NCBI GenBank assembly: GCA_950097015.1 | Contig: CATNEN010000032.1 | Coordinates: 620,001-684,000, forward strand | Direction: 5' to 3' | DNA: 64,000 nt | Source: Macrostomum hystrix | Lineage: Eukaryota; Platyhelminthes; Macrostomidae | In this document: positions 50,084 to 59,689 of the stretch, piece after piece | How positions within the stretch are numbered: the first letter of the stretch is position 1 | Layout of the letters: each line of letters starts with the position of its first letter | Notes under the pieces: generated by a model | Seen by the model: the letters and a program-made list of their open reading frames with translations, nothing else | The model's database searches: none | What the model was told of the DNA's origin: nothing | Made by a program: the position numbers and the translations under genes

Positions 50084-51434
50084 ATGGCTCAGTCAACAAG
50101 CGGACGTCGATTGGTAGCTTTTATCCTGATCATACAAATGCTTCTCACCTGGACCACTGGACTGGGATTCAAGGTGGACTATGCTGCTCGCCCCTCGGCA
50201 ACGTGCCAAATTACTTCACCGTCTTTTGACGATTGGGATTCTGAGTGAGCTGGGAAAACTGCATTTGTTTTTTAAAGTTAACTGTAGTTCACTCTCACAA
50301 AGCTGCAACAGTTCACTCTCACACTGATCTAGCAGTTCAGTCCCACACTGATCTAGCAGTTCACTCTCACAAAGCTGCAACAGTTCACTCTCACACTGAT
50401 CTAGCAGTTCAGTCCCACACTGATCTAGCAGTTCAGTCCCACACTGATCTAGCAGTTCAGTCCCACACTGATCTAGCAGTTCACTCTCACACTGATCTAG
50501 CAGTTCAGTCTCACACTGATCTAGCAGTTCACTCTCACACTGATCTAGCAGTTCACTCTCACACTGATCTAGCAGTTCAGTCCCACACTGATCTAGCAGT
50601 TCAGTCCCACACTGATCTAGCAGTTCAGTCCCACACTGATCTAGCAGTTCAGTCCCACACTGATCTAGCAGTTCACTCTCACACTGATCTAGCAGTTCAC
50701 TCTCACACTGATCTAGCAGTTCACTCTCACACTGATCTAGCAGTTCAGTCCCACACTGATCTAGCAGTTCAGTCCCACACTGATCTAGCAGTTCACTCTC
50801 ACACTGATCTAGCAGTTCACTCTCACAGTGATCTAGCAGTTCACTCTCACACTGATCTAGCAGTTCACTCTCACAGTGATCTAGCAGTTCACTCTCACAC
50901 TGATCTAGCAGTTCAGTCCCACACTGATCTAGCAGTTCAGTCCCACACTGATCTAGCAGTTCAGTCCCACACTGATCTAGCAGTTCAGTCCCACACTGAT
51001 CTAGCAGTTCACTCTCTCTGGTCCAGCAGTTCACTCTCTCTGGTCCAGCAGTTCACTCTCTCTGGTCCAGCAGTTCACTCTCTCTGGTCCAGCAGTTCAC
51101 TCTCTCTGGTCCAGCAGTTCACTCTCTCTGGTCCAGCAGTTCACTCTCTCTGGTCCAGCAGTTCACTCTCTCTGGTCCAGCAGTTCACTCGGCTCCGCAT
51201 TGCAGTGAGCTGTTCAGCCGGCCCCAGCGGGAAGAGCCAGACGAAGCCATGCGGCAGCAGCTGATGGAGAAGCTGATGGATATGTACGCCAGGCAAAAGT
51301 TTTTGCGCAATCGCATCAGGCCAGTGAAGTTTCTAAATTTTGCTTGCATGAACTGCTCTATCCTCGGCATCCTACTCACAAGCCAAAATGAACGCTAATT
51401 TCGATATACTTTCAAAAATTTCAGAATGGGCTGA
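50084..51434 (+). CDS. Peptide gene B: secreted precursor of a second RIRM-amide peptide
   Basis: Exons 50084-50244, 51206-51319 and 51425-51434 encode 94 residues. The ATG lies two bases after an acceptor (aataatttcag), which supports this start over upstream ATGs in the same frame. The signal peptide is RRLVAFILIIQMLLTWTTG. The probable mature peptide follows a single Arg (RPQR) and runs about 31 residues, ending LMDMYARQKFLRNRIRM before Gly-stop. Over the last 21 residues it aligns without gaps with gene A: L-x3-L-x-D-[FM]-x-A-[KR]-x2-F-L-x2-R-I-R-M. The first intron is almost entirely minisatellite. The last intron needs a GC donor (AG|GCCAGT at 51320). AATAAA is at 51481-51486, 47 bp after the stop. 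Confidence 0.75.
50286..51000. repeat. 24-bp minisatellite filling gene B intron 1
   Basis: Unit is cagttcactctcacactgat plus ctag, with cagtccc and cacagtg variants, about 30 copies. The 272- and 339-residue open frames on the two strands are repeat translations. Confidence 0.97.
51001..51190. repeat. 22-bp minisatellite at the end of gene B intron 1
   Basis: Eight to nine units of cagttcactctctctggtc plus cag. It shares cagttcactctc with the preceding 24-bp array and runs to within about 15 bp of the exon 2 acceptor. Confidence 0.96.
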
Positions 51435-51480
51435 GGCGCCGAGCAGGGTCTGAGGTTCTCGCTAGTGTCATCGGTGCTCT

Positions 51481-51486
51481 AATAAA
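51481..51486 (+). terminator. Polyadenylation signal of peptide gene B
   Basis: AATAAA lies 47 bp downstream of the gene B stop codon. Confidence 0.6.
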
Positions 51487-52363
51487 ACAGGCGCGCTGTG
51501 CGGTGGGCATCAGTTTACAGCAACGTCACGTGACTGAAGTCCTGTCAATAATCTGTTACAACTATCGACTAAACAAACTGATATGAAGTTACAAAAGCAT
51601 CCTCTTTCTTTTAAATAAAGTCAATTCGCTTAAAGCAACACAGGAAATCAGTTTAGCTAATTTATTAATGATCTGCATCTTTAAAATCAATCGATCAATG
51701 CGGCATTAACAGGAAATAAAATTTGGAGATCGAATTTGAAGATCGTTAGTCATCGAGTATGTTAGACATTCAGGCTGTCAGGCATTCAGGCTGTTAGACA
51801 TCGAGGCTGTTAGGCATTAAGGCTGTTAGTCATCGAGGCTGTTAGGCATTCAGGCTGTTAGACATCGAGGCTGTTAGGCATTAAGACACGCATTAGCAGC
51901 GCATTTGCTGATTAATTCAGTTATGCGGGCAGCGCAGTTTTTAACAAGAGGGTCATTGTCACCTGCTGGCAGACGGCCTTGTGTAATTTCTAGCAAAGAT
52001 TGTCTAAAATAAGCGCACTGCCTGCATTGTGTGAACCCCCTTCTGAAGCAGCAGCAGTCAGGCCGACCACGAAGAACAATTAAAAAAGCCAAGAGGTTGC
52101 CCGCATCGGCATTCTACCTGAGGATTCACACCAGAATTCACCCCGCCGTCTTCCCGATGGTTTAAAAAGCTGCTCCTCTGATTTCTGAGCTCCCTAGAAA
52201 AATGTTTCAACTCCACTTGCTGAATAAGACTCACTTTATTATTGCAGCGACAGTTGTTTTAACCCACTGCTCAGCAATGCATGCGGGTACACTAGGCAAC
52301 GCAGCAGATTGGCTGAATACGATTGCTATTGACGAAAAATTGATCACCTAAGGTGGAACTAAA
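51487..52363. other. Spacer downstream of peptide gene B
   Basis: Unique sequence apart from the short 16-bp repeat. The minus-strand frame 52,092-51,874 shows no recognisable family. Confidence 0.6.
51765..51890. repeat. Short 16-bp repeat (ggctgttaggcattca)
   Basis: About 8 units of ggctgttaggcattca/ggctgttagacatcga alternating, downstream of gene B. Confidence 0.9.
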
Positions 52364-52508
52364 CAACCAACCAACCAACCAACCAACCAACCAACCAACC
52401 AACCAACCAACCAACCAACCAACCAACCAACCAACCAACCAACCAACCAACCAACCAACCAACCAACCAACCAACCAACCAACCAACCAACCAACCAACC
52501 AACCAACC
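52364..52508. repeat. (CCAA)n microsatellite, about 145 bp
   Basis: Perfect ccaa units ending directly at the head of the family 1 SINE. Confidence 0.98.
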
Positions 52509-52860
52509 GAGCGGTTAACGCGTTTGCCTCTCGCACCAAGGTCCCTGAGTTCGATTCCACGGTGAGGCCACATTTATTTGGGGAGCAGCATCGGAGAGAA
52601 GGCATCGGGGTTTGTCGTGAAATTTACGCCCTTGAGGGCCAACCCCCAAGGCACAGTGAGAGTGTACACTGCCTGACGATGAGAGAGTCAGCGCAGATGT
52701 ACACACCTGTGTGAGCATATGTCTGAGTACGGTATTTGTGTGCGTGTGTGCTCAGGAGTCAGCGAAATGGGCAGAATTGCCTCCTCGCTGGCTGCGGGTC
52801 TCGTTCACTAAATGATGTGCCATTGCCCGCAGCCCTCCTGCAATTATTATTATTAAGCCT
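52508..52860 (+). mobile_element. SINE, family 1, better-preserved copy
   Basis: The tRNA-like head contains gagcggttaacgcg and a B box GAGTTCGATTCC (52547-52558). The body is shared with 27721-28045, and the 3' end has an ATT-repeat tail (attattattatta). It carries about 28 extra bases near 52710-52740 relative to the other copy. It abuts the end of a CCAA microsatellite and lies between peptide genes B and C. Confidence 0.78.
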
Positions 52861-53390
52861 TATTCACACACCCTGCGATGCGTCAAGTCCTGAACTGTGC
52901 ACTGCATAGAGCCTCATTCACACACCTCGCAGTGATTAACGAAGCGCCAATAATCATATGAAGCTAGTCATATTGAATTTTGGAAAGTTTGACAAAGTCA
53001 TTCTACAGGCAGATAAAATATATAGGCGGAAATGGTGGTTCAGAGAGCCGGGACACCCCAGGCCTTCAATCAAGGCCTCCGGTCTTAAGTTGGGCCTAAT
53101 TGAAATCGCAGGCAGCGGAGGTGCCAAAAACGGCAGCGGACAAGACGATCCCGACAAAGGCAGCGGTGCTCTAAAAATAGGCACTGATAAAAATGTAATA
53201 ATGCCGCTGCCAGGGGCTCAGATGGCCATAATGCGGAGGCGGCATTCTCAAATTCTCGGCCAGAGGGGAGAGTGAGTGATGATCTTCCGCTCAAAGTTAG
53301 CTCAATAAAACCTTGGCGCGCCCGACAAGCCATGCCCGATGATGCGCGGAGTCTGTGCAAGCCCGATTGAGCTCAGAAGAAAATGCTGGC

Positions 53391-53590
53391 TTTAAAAATA
53401 AACTATGAAAAGCTGGCATGGCATCAAGCAGTGTCCCCCCAGCTCACCTCCTAAGGCGAGGGAGGGCCAATCGCTGACCGGTCGGACGCTCTCGATCCAG
53501 AGCATCAATTCAAGTGGCAACGGCTTAAAAGGTGGGACCGGGTCTTCGATTGCCAGCAGTTTTCACAGGTGCAGTGGCAAGATCAGTCAG
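53391..53590 (+). promoter_or_regulatory. Putative promoter and 5' UTR exon of peptide gene C
   Basis: A TATA-like TTTAAAAATA at 53391-53400 is followed by a possible non-coding exon ending at a CAG|GTGAAA donor (53591). The matching acceptor ctatttcag at 53760 lies 12 bp before the gene C start codon. The resulting 170-bp intron is of ordinary size. Motif evidence only. Confidence 0.35.
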
Positions 53591-53771
53591 GTGAAATAAC
53601 TTTGAAATTAGATTATAATTATAATTAGATTATAATATTTAGATACGATCGCTACTCTAGTGCGGAATACTGAACTTACTGTGAGTGCAGCAGTGTTGAA
53701 TACTATCTTTGTAGATTGTTATCGAAATGTTGGTGCTCAACTGCAGCCCAAACTATTTCAGGATTCTCAAA

Positions 53772-54164
53772 ATGCAGACCACAATGAGGCCAGTCTCGCG
53801 TCTGGCGACTGTTCTCCTCCTGCTGCTGGGCTGCCTGCTGCAGATCAGCTGTCGGCCAGTTCAGAGCCGGAGCCTGGACTTATCGTCTCCGCTGGCTGGC
53901 GCCGACATCGGCCAGTCTGACATCGCGAAGGAGGCGTCGCCAGTGGATGAGGGCGGTGCAGTCGCAGATGTCAAGCCCTGGTGGCTGCCTCGGGGCGGGC
54001 CGCACAGCGCCAAGAAGAGCTCCATGAAGGAGCTGCTGAAGCACTGGGTTCTGTATCAGAGACCGAGGTAACAGTTCGGTGGCGCTATTTGAGCAGATCC
54101 TTCATCGAATCGAAATCAAACTCATGCCTCAAGCGCCGATTCAATTTGCAGATTTGGAAAATAA
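53772..54164 (+). CDS. Peptide gene C: neuropeptide F-like precursor (RPRF-amide)
   Basis: Exons 53772-54067 and 54152-54164 encode 102 residues. The start ATG follows an acceptor-like ctatttcag at 53760. The signal peptide core is LATVLLLLLGCLLQISC. The precursor carries a WWLPRG motif, then AKK, then SSMKELLKHWVLYQRPRF followed by Gly-Lys-stop, giving an RPRF-amide after processing. The 84-bp intron splits the Arg codon (AG|A) just before Phe-Gly, the hallmark NPY/NPF intron. If processed at KK the peptide has 18 residues, shorter than classical 36-40-residue NPF; a longer form including the WW segment is possible. AATAAA is at 54320-54325. Expected role: an amidated ligand for an NPY/NPF-type GPCR. 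Confidence 0.85.
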
Positions 54165-54319
54165 ATGGCCCAGCTCGGCTGAACGTTGTCGCCAGCCAGA
54201 TGCCCTGCAGTGCCAGATGTCACTGACAAGCCGACTGTTAGGTTAGGCGGCGGAGATGAAATACTAGCTAAATATGCAGATGCCCACATTTTACTAACAT
54301 TTCTGAGTCTTTTTGAAAC

Positions 54320-54325
54320 AATAAA
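54320..54325 (+). terminator. Polyadenylation signal of peptide gene C
   Basis: AATAAA lies 156 bp downstream of the gene C stop codon, at a distance usual for a short 3' UTR. Confidence 0.6.
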
Positions 54326-54821
54326 ATCTTTTTGAAACATAAATGGATTCAGTGAGAGTAAAATATTAAGCGTGTTCTTATCGTTCCATCAAGAAGCCAT
54401 TTTGATCCGTGAGACGGTAGGCAACATGCAGTGGTACACAGCGTCTCATCAACTAATTTGTTATCAGCTGGACCGGTCTACAACACTAGCTTTCAACATT
54501 TATGTAAAAAATGACACCAATAAATCTCTGTTACAGAGATATTTATAAAAGAAGCTATGAAAATTGGCTCATCGTAGGTATATTCTTTTACGAATACTTA
54601 CATTAATATATCTACAAATATCAGCATGGGCTCTTTTCCTTAGTTAGATGAGCACACATGCACAGATGCGTACAGAGACACCCCCGTGATGTCAGTGTTT
54701 GAAGTCAGAAGTTCATACGCTTTGGCGAACAATGCCAGATTTCTTCATGGATCTGCGCATCATCGATGGCCTGTGTGTGCGGACTCTTGATGCCTGGATG
54801 TTTTCCATGTTGTGGTGCCTG
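54326..54821. other. Spacer between gene C and the 21-bp array
   Basis: AT-rich unique DNA; no gene is visible. Confidence 0.6.
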
Positions 54822-55200
54822 TTTTTCGCGTTGTGATGCATGTTTTCCATGTTGTGATGGCTGTTTTCCATGTTGTGATGGCTGTTTTCCATGTTGTGAT
54901 GGCTGTTTTTCATGTTGTGATGGCTGTTTTCCATGTTGTGACGGCTGTTTTCCATGTTGTGATGCCTGTTTTCCATGTTGTGACGGCTGTTTTCCATGTT
55001 GTGATGGCTGTTTTCCATGTTGTGATGCCTGTTTTCCATGTTGTGACGGCTGTTTTCCATGTTGTGATGCCTGTTTTCCGCGTTGTGATGGCTGTTTTCC
55101 GCGTTGTGATGGCTGTTTTCCGCGTTGTGATGGCTGTTTTCCGCGTTGTGATGGCTGTTTTTCATGTTGTGATGCCTGTTTTCCGCGTTGTGACGGCTGT
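54822..55200. repeat. 21-bp minisatellite, about 18 copies
   Basis: Unit gttttccatgttgtgatggc plus t, with ccgcgttg, tgatgcc and tgacggc variants. It lies between convergent genes C and D. The Cys-rich frames are repeat translations. Confidence 0.96.
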
Positions 55201-56062
55201 TCTGCAGTCCGAGGCCTTGGCCAGAGAGCGACGTCGTTTGAGGCGATGGTTAAGACCGTAGGTGACATGCACTCTCAGGTGCACGGAGAACAGCCTGTTA
55301 GATGGAACAATAGGCCAGTGGCCAGTTCGCAATACGTACTACTTTAACAGCACTAATGTACTCCGTCAGCGTCCTTGTGAATGATAAACTCTCTACTCAA
55401 TCACGAAATCTCGGCGCTCGATCATCGTATTGCGCTAGTAGAAACCAGAGCTCAGGTGTTAAACACTCAAGAAAACTATTAGCAAAAAAACAGTTCATAA
55501 GCCTTTCATCTGAATCTCACTGGGAAACAATTTCTATACTGCTCCGATTCGCTCCAAATAACAATGAATAAGGCAAGATACTCGTAGTAAATTTTAAAAG
55601 AATTTACGATGAAAAATGCTTTTAACCGTGCATGCCATTTTTCTACGGTCGAGGCATTCCGTTAGCTTTCTCCTCCCTCTGGATTTCAAGCTAAAATGTT
55701 CTGCTCAGAGACACTTATCACGCCTCATTGCGTGAGCTAGTACGCAGTCGGGGGGGGTAGAGTCACAGAGCGGGAGGCCAAGCAGCACCTACAGCTGCAA
55801 TTCGAAGCTGGGAAAACAAAAGGAGTTCTCGGAGAAATCGAACGCAGCTTTGATCCCAGGATGGGATCACTACGACGAGAGGTTTTGGAGTATTATCCGT
55901 ATTGAAGTGGGGAATACAAAAAAATTAGAAAAAAATAATTTTTCAAAACCATTTCTGCGGAGGTGGTGAAATTTGTTGCCTCTCGCCGTTGGATTTCAGC
56001 ACACGACAAATTATTTAATTTTGCGCGCGTTTCAGCTTATTAAACATGCTCGCATTGAAAGC
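55201..56062. other. Spacer between the 21-bp array and gene D 3' end
   Basis: Short frames only, no recognisable gene. Confidence 0.6.
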
Positions 56063-56068
56063 TTTATT
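56063..56068 (-). terminator. Polyadenylation signal of peptide gene D
   Basis: TTTATT on the plus strand reads AATAAA on the minus strand, 184 bp beyond the gene D stop codon. Confidence 0.5.
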
Positions 56069-56251
56069 TTTAACAAAAACGCTAAAAAAGCGACCCTTAG
56101 GACGGTTCGACCCTCATGTACATGCCGAACATTCAACATCTCATCGGCAGAGCTGAAAATTAATCAATTTAATGAGGTCCTCTTCAGAACTGGTCCTTCT
56201 TTCTTCGATGACAAGATGCTCGAGTCTCAACCAATATCTGTCGTTATTTCA

Positions 56252-56786
56252 CTATCCAAATCTGAAAATATTACGCGCATGGTAAAGATGGCATTATTAC
56301 TAGCGTTCATGGCGGTGAAATGTGATTGATCAAGCCTACAGCTGCCAACACAGCTGCCTGTTACCTGATAGCTTGCATTTGATATTTGCATACAGTAGCT
56401 GATGCTTTTGAAAGATTCGAGTCTTGTACATATCGAAGTGCACCAGTTTTGCTTAGCAGATTAGGTGTCTTGCCTTTTCGAGTAAAAAGTAATTTAATTG
56501 GGCCTCACCTGGGCCGCTGGTAGAGGACCCAAAACTTCAGGATATCGTCAACGCTGCTCTTCCTCTTGCTCCCAGCTGTCGCGCCTTGCGGCTGCCACCA
56601 GCGGTTACGCCGGACGACTACCTGACCATCGACCGCGTCGCCTGACTCACGTGGCAGCTCAGGATTAGCGGCTTCGGCGGCGTGGCGTGCGCTATTGTGT
56701 GCGTTGGTGTCGTATAGACTTCGGGCGCAGACCAGAGTGCAGACGCACTGCAGCAGGACCAGCAGAAATAGTTGCTTGACAGTCAT
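56252..56786 (-). CDS. Peptide gene D: second neuropeptide F-like precursor (RPRF-amide)
   Basis: On the minus strand, exons 56786-56509 and 56261-56252 encode 95 residues. The ATG has a strong context (GCCGCCATGA). The signal peptide is LFLLVLLQCVCTLVCARS. The precursor has dibasic RR, a WWQPQG motif matching WWLPRG of gene C, a KR site, then KSSVDDILKFWVLYQRPRF and Gly-stop. The 247-bp intron splits the Arg codon (AG|A) exactly as in gene C, with donor AG|GTGAGG and acceptor ttttcag. Genes C and D are convergent paralogs about 2.1 kb apart at their stops. Cleavage at RR would give a 34-residue peptide close to classical NPF length; cleavage at KR would give 19 residues. Confidence 0.85.
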
Positions 56787-57923
56787 GGCGGCTTCAACGT
56801 AATACCTTTTCCCGCTACGGAAAAAACAATCTGGAAGTCTCTTATTGACGAAATCCAGCCCAGATTTTCTGGATGGCTTGGGCTTACAACTGATGCGGAG
56901 CCTCGCCCCCAGTTACTGGTGGCAGTTGCGCGCGCTTTGTTTGATTGGTCGGATGCGCAGTTGGCAGCCTTCGCCCACGCAGCGGATCAGCGAATCTGTG
57001 AGACTCACTCACTCTGTGGTTGAGTGAAGCACTGACACCATTGACGCAGTGCAATAACTAATTCAATCGCGATTTCAAGTGATTGTCACGTTTAGTGCGT
57101 CACAAATGACTAAAATGGGGCTAAATCGTTCGTCAATAAACACAGTCTACAAGCCGCATTTTTTTTGAGGTGCATTAGAAATCTTAGAATGTACTCGTAT
57201 TATTTTATTTCTAAGGCAGCTTTTTTAAAACAGGTGCTTTACTATTTTAGAGTCGTTCTTAATCCCTGAAAAGCATGGAAATTGATCTCAATGTTTATTT
57301 CGCGCGAAAATAAAGAGCGTGTGTACGAAAGTAGAGCCTGACAGTCGTGTAGGTAGGAATAGCCGCAGTTGAAACAGTTTTAGAACGAGTGTAGGTGTAA
57401 GCCTCATATTTGGTTAACAAAATTAATTACAGTAGCCACATCGGCAGTCTACAAGCACTCGAGTTGGCCTAGCTGTGAACACGAGTTAGAGAACCCATAT
57501 TCGAGTCGAAATTTGCCCATACCTCAAGCGTCACCAAAGCAGCAAAAAACTAGACAAAACACGGGCAATTATTCAATCTCAAATTTTCACTCGCATCGCC
57601 GGGGCTGGGTGCATGGCTGCTACAGAAGAACTTGCACCCAGCGGGTGGGCCGCCCCGCGCCCCGGGTTCCAGTTAATAGCTGGGTGGCCTGGCTTGTCAA
57701 GGTACAAGCAGCTGTTGCATCTCTGCCTGCTAAACTGCCCTGCGTTACCGGCGCCAAGTCTGAAATTATTTTTAGAAGCGCACCAGAAACCACCGCATCG
57801 AACAGCCCACCACGGCATCGCGTGGGCCTCCAGGTGACAGCTGAGGGGGCAAGCCGGAAATAAAATATTATAAAACCTGTCGCCAAACGTACCTGGCCAA
57901 ACAGTTGACACCAGCGCTTACCA
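56787..57923. other. Upstream region of gene D and spacer
   Basis: It holds a CCAAT-type motif on the minus strand (about 56,941-56,947). From 57,510 to 57,910 it is GC-rich and open on both strands without a recognisable protein. Confidence 0.5.
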
Positions 57924-58627
57924 ATGCCGAACAGCAGCAAGTCTTATAGAGCTACGGCCATTGCACCGAAGACGACGCGACCTGCGCCACAGGCATCGGT
58001 CAGAAGACGCGGCGGTGGAGGCAGCGATGGCAGCAGCAGCAGCGGCCGCTCGTCCAGCGATCGGCTCGAGGCGATCAGCGAGTTGGGCCAACCGACGCTG
58101 CGCCTGGCAGCCTGGGCTAGCGAGGACTTCCTTGCCGCCATGAGGCTCGCGACCAACTGGAATGTCCAGCTGCCGCTGGGGGCGCAGCCACCCACCAGGT
58201 AATTTCTGTGACAAATTATGTCTTAGAGTTTAGATTTTGCCTTTCAGAGGTCAGACTGCCAATTATATTGGCTGTCTCCATACATAGAATTGGCATGTCT
58301 AGACCATTGGCTTCGTCATACTTGCAAGAATTGAAAGGCTCATTGTTGGCAGAATTTTTTTAAGAATTGAAAATTAAATAAGAATAAAACTTGCCACAAA
58401 TCTTTAGAGAAAAGCTGGTTTTCCATATGTAGAGCAATTAATAGAGCAGAGATGCTGTGATAAACCCAAGCAAAGTCTGTCACAGTTCAGGCTTTTAATA
58501 TGGTTGCCAAAGTTTTGCGTCGTGTTCCGTTGTCCGCAGACAAACTGCAACCGAGCCGGAGTCCAGCAGCTCACAGCAGCAATATCGGCCTCAGCAAGTG
58601 CAGCAGCAACAGCAGCAAAGGCAATGA
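57924..58627 (+). CDS. Possible two-exon gene, function unknown
   Basis: Exon 57924-58198 starts with ATG after an in-frame stop and ends at a good donor (ACCAG|GTAATT, phase 2 in an Arg codon). An acceptor at 58538-58539 (gttccgttgtccgcag) restores the frame, which runs to TGA at 58625-58627 and gives about 120 residues. The protein has a Ser/Gly/Arg-rich front, a middle part with RLEAISELGQPTLRLAAWAS and DFLAAMRLATNW, and a Gln-rich tail. There is no signal peptide and no family I recognise. An alternative acceptor at about 58247 would give a short different tail. AATAAA is at 58923-58928. Splice sites and codon-like composition favour a real gene, but the GC-rich region is open in several frames. 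Confidence 0.4.
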
Positions 58628-58628
58628 A

Positions 58629-59254
58629 ATCGACAACAAATGGTGGTCAACACACTCGGATGTATCGAGAAGTTTTGATTGAAGGACCCGTGTATAGTAC
58701 TGAAGCAGTTATCTGCTAGTAGTATGGCTACTTGCTACAACTACCATTTAGTAGTCCATAATTTTACAGCTCTTGAAATGTCGAGTCCACCTCTTGTTAA
58801 GCTGCTTGTTGATAATTTATTGACCTGTCTCTCAAGGCTTTTAAATATTCTCTAAGGTGTCAATATAATGCTCATACTTAGAGTCTAACTTGGAATTACA
58901 TGTGTACATACTACTAGTATGTAATAAACCGTATTTATTTGTTGTTTTGTATTGATTTAATTTACCGATTTATTATGAAACGTACCCGATGAAAAAAGTG
59001 AGCCGCCGTTGTGGGTCAAAAGTGTCTGAACTCCGCTAAGTGCAGCACTCAGTTAGCTATTTTAAGAGGGGCAAGAGTTGAAACGCTTTAGCAACTTTTA
59101 ACCCCAAATGTCAAACGCGGACCGCGATTTCGGGTCAAAAACGTCTTAAAAACGGATCATATGAGCCGCTTGAGCCGCCAGTTGGGGGGTGGTGTACGTG
59201 GGGCGGGGGTTGGCGCATGGTTGTGCGTACATTACTGGGGTTGGGGTGGCAAGG
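58629..59254. other. Sequence downstream of the unknown gene
   Basis: AATAAA at 58923-58928; otherwise no gene is visible. Confidence 0.5.
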
Positions 59255-59525
59255 AAACCCCAGCTGGTCATGTGGCTTATAGATGGCTTAAAAACTGGTC
59301 AATTATGATTGTGGCGTCTCAAATGTTGTTTAAAAGTTGTCAACACGGCTAAAGTGTTGGTTAAATGATGGTTAAGCGGCTCAACTCAACTGGTGGATTC
59401 CCCAAAAAAGTCACGTGACCGGATGGATGGTGTACAAATAAGTGGGCCATGATGCTCAATTACTGGTTAAAAGTTGGTCATGCGGCTCAAATACTGCGTA
59501 AAAGTTGCTCATGCGGCTCATTACG
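59255..59525. repeat. Degenerate tandem repeat of about 31 bp
   Basis: Decayed units such as gttggtcatgcggctcaaat followed by actgcgtaaaa, with related words (gtggcttatagatggcttaaaa, aagcggctcaactcaactgg) further left. Confidence 0.6.
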
Positions 59526-59689
59526 TAATCTCCTAGTAAAAATTCTAATTCATTTCGTCACTTACTTCATACTCCATACTACCATCGCTACTGACGGACA
59601 AAGTAGAATGATAATTACGAATTCGTTGTGGATAGTTTTTAGGTTGATTATCAGCTCCCTCAAGTCTCAACTCACAAAGAGAAGCGATA

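Noticed and set aside
50216-51264. Frames of 272 (-) and 339 (+) codons
   Set aside because: Repeat translations of the 24- and 22-bp arrays within gene B intron 1.
54705-55347. Cys-Phe-Pro-Cys-Cys-Asp-Gly and Gln-His-Gly-Lys frames resembling cysteine-rich secreted proteins
   Set aside because: Exact 21-bp repeat translation; no signal peptide and no splice context.
55973-56329. 118-codon plus-strand frame
   Set aside because: It runs antisense through the intron and 3' end of gene D and has no recognisable features.
58237-58300. Acceptor ctttcag as exon 2 start of the unknown gene
   Set aside because: It would make an intron of only about 48 bp; the 58540 exon has a better open tail, though this remains unproven.
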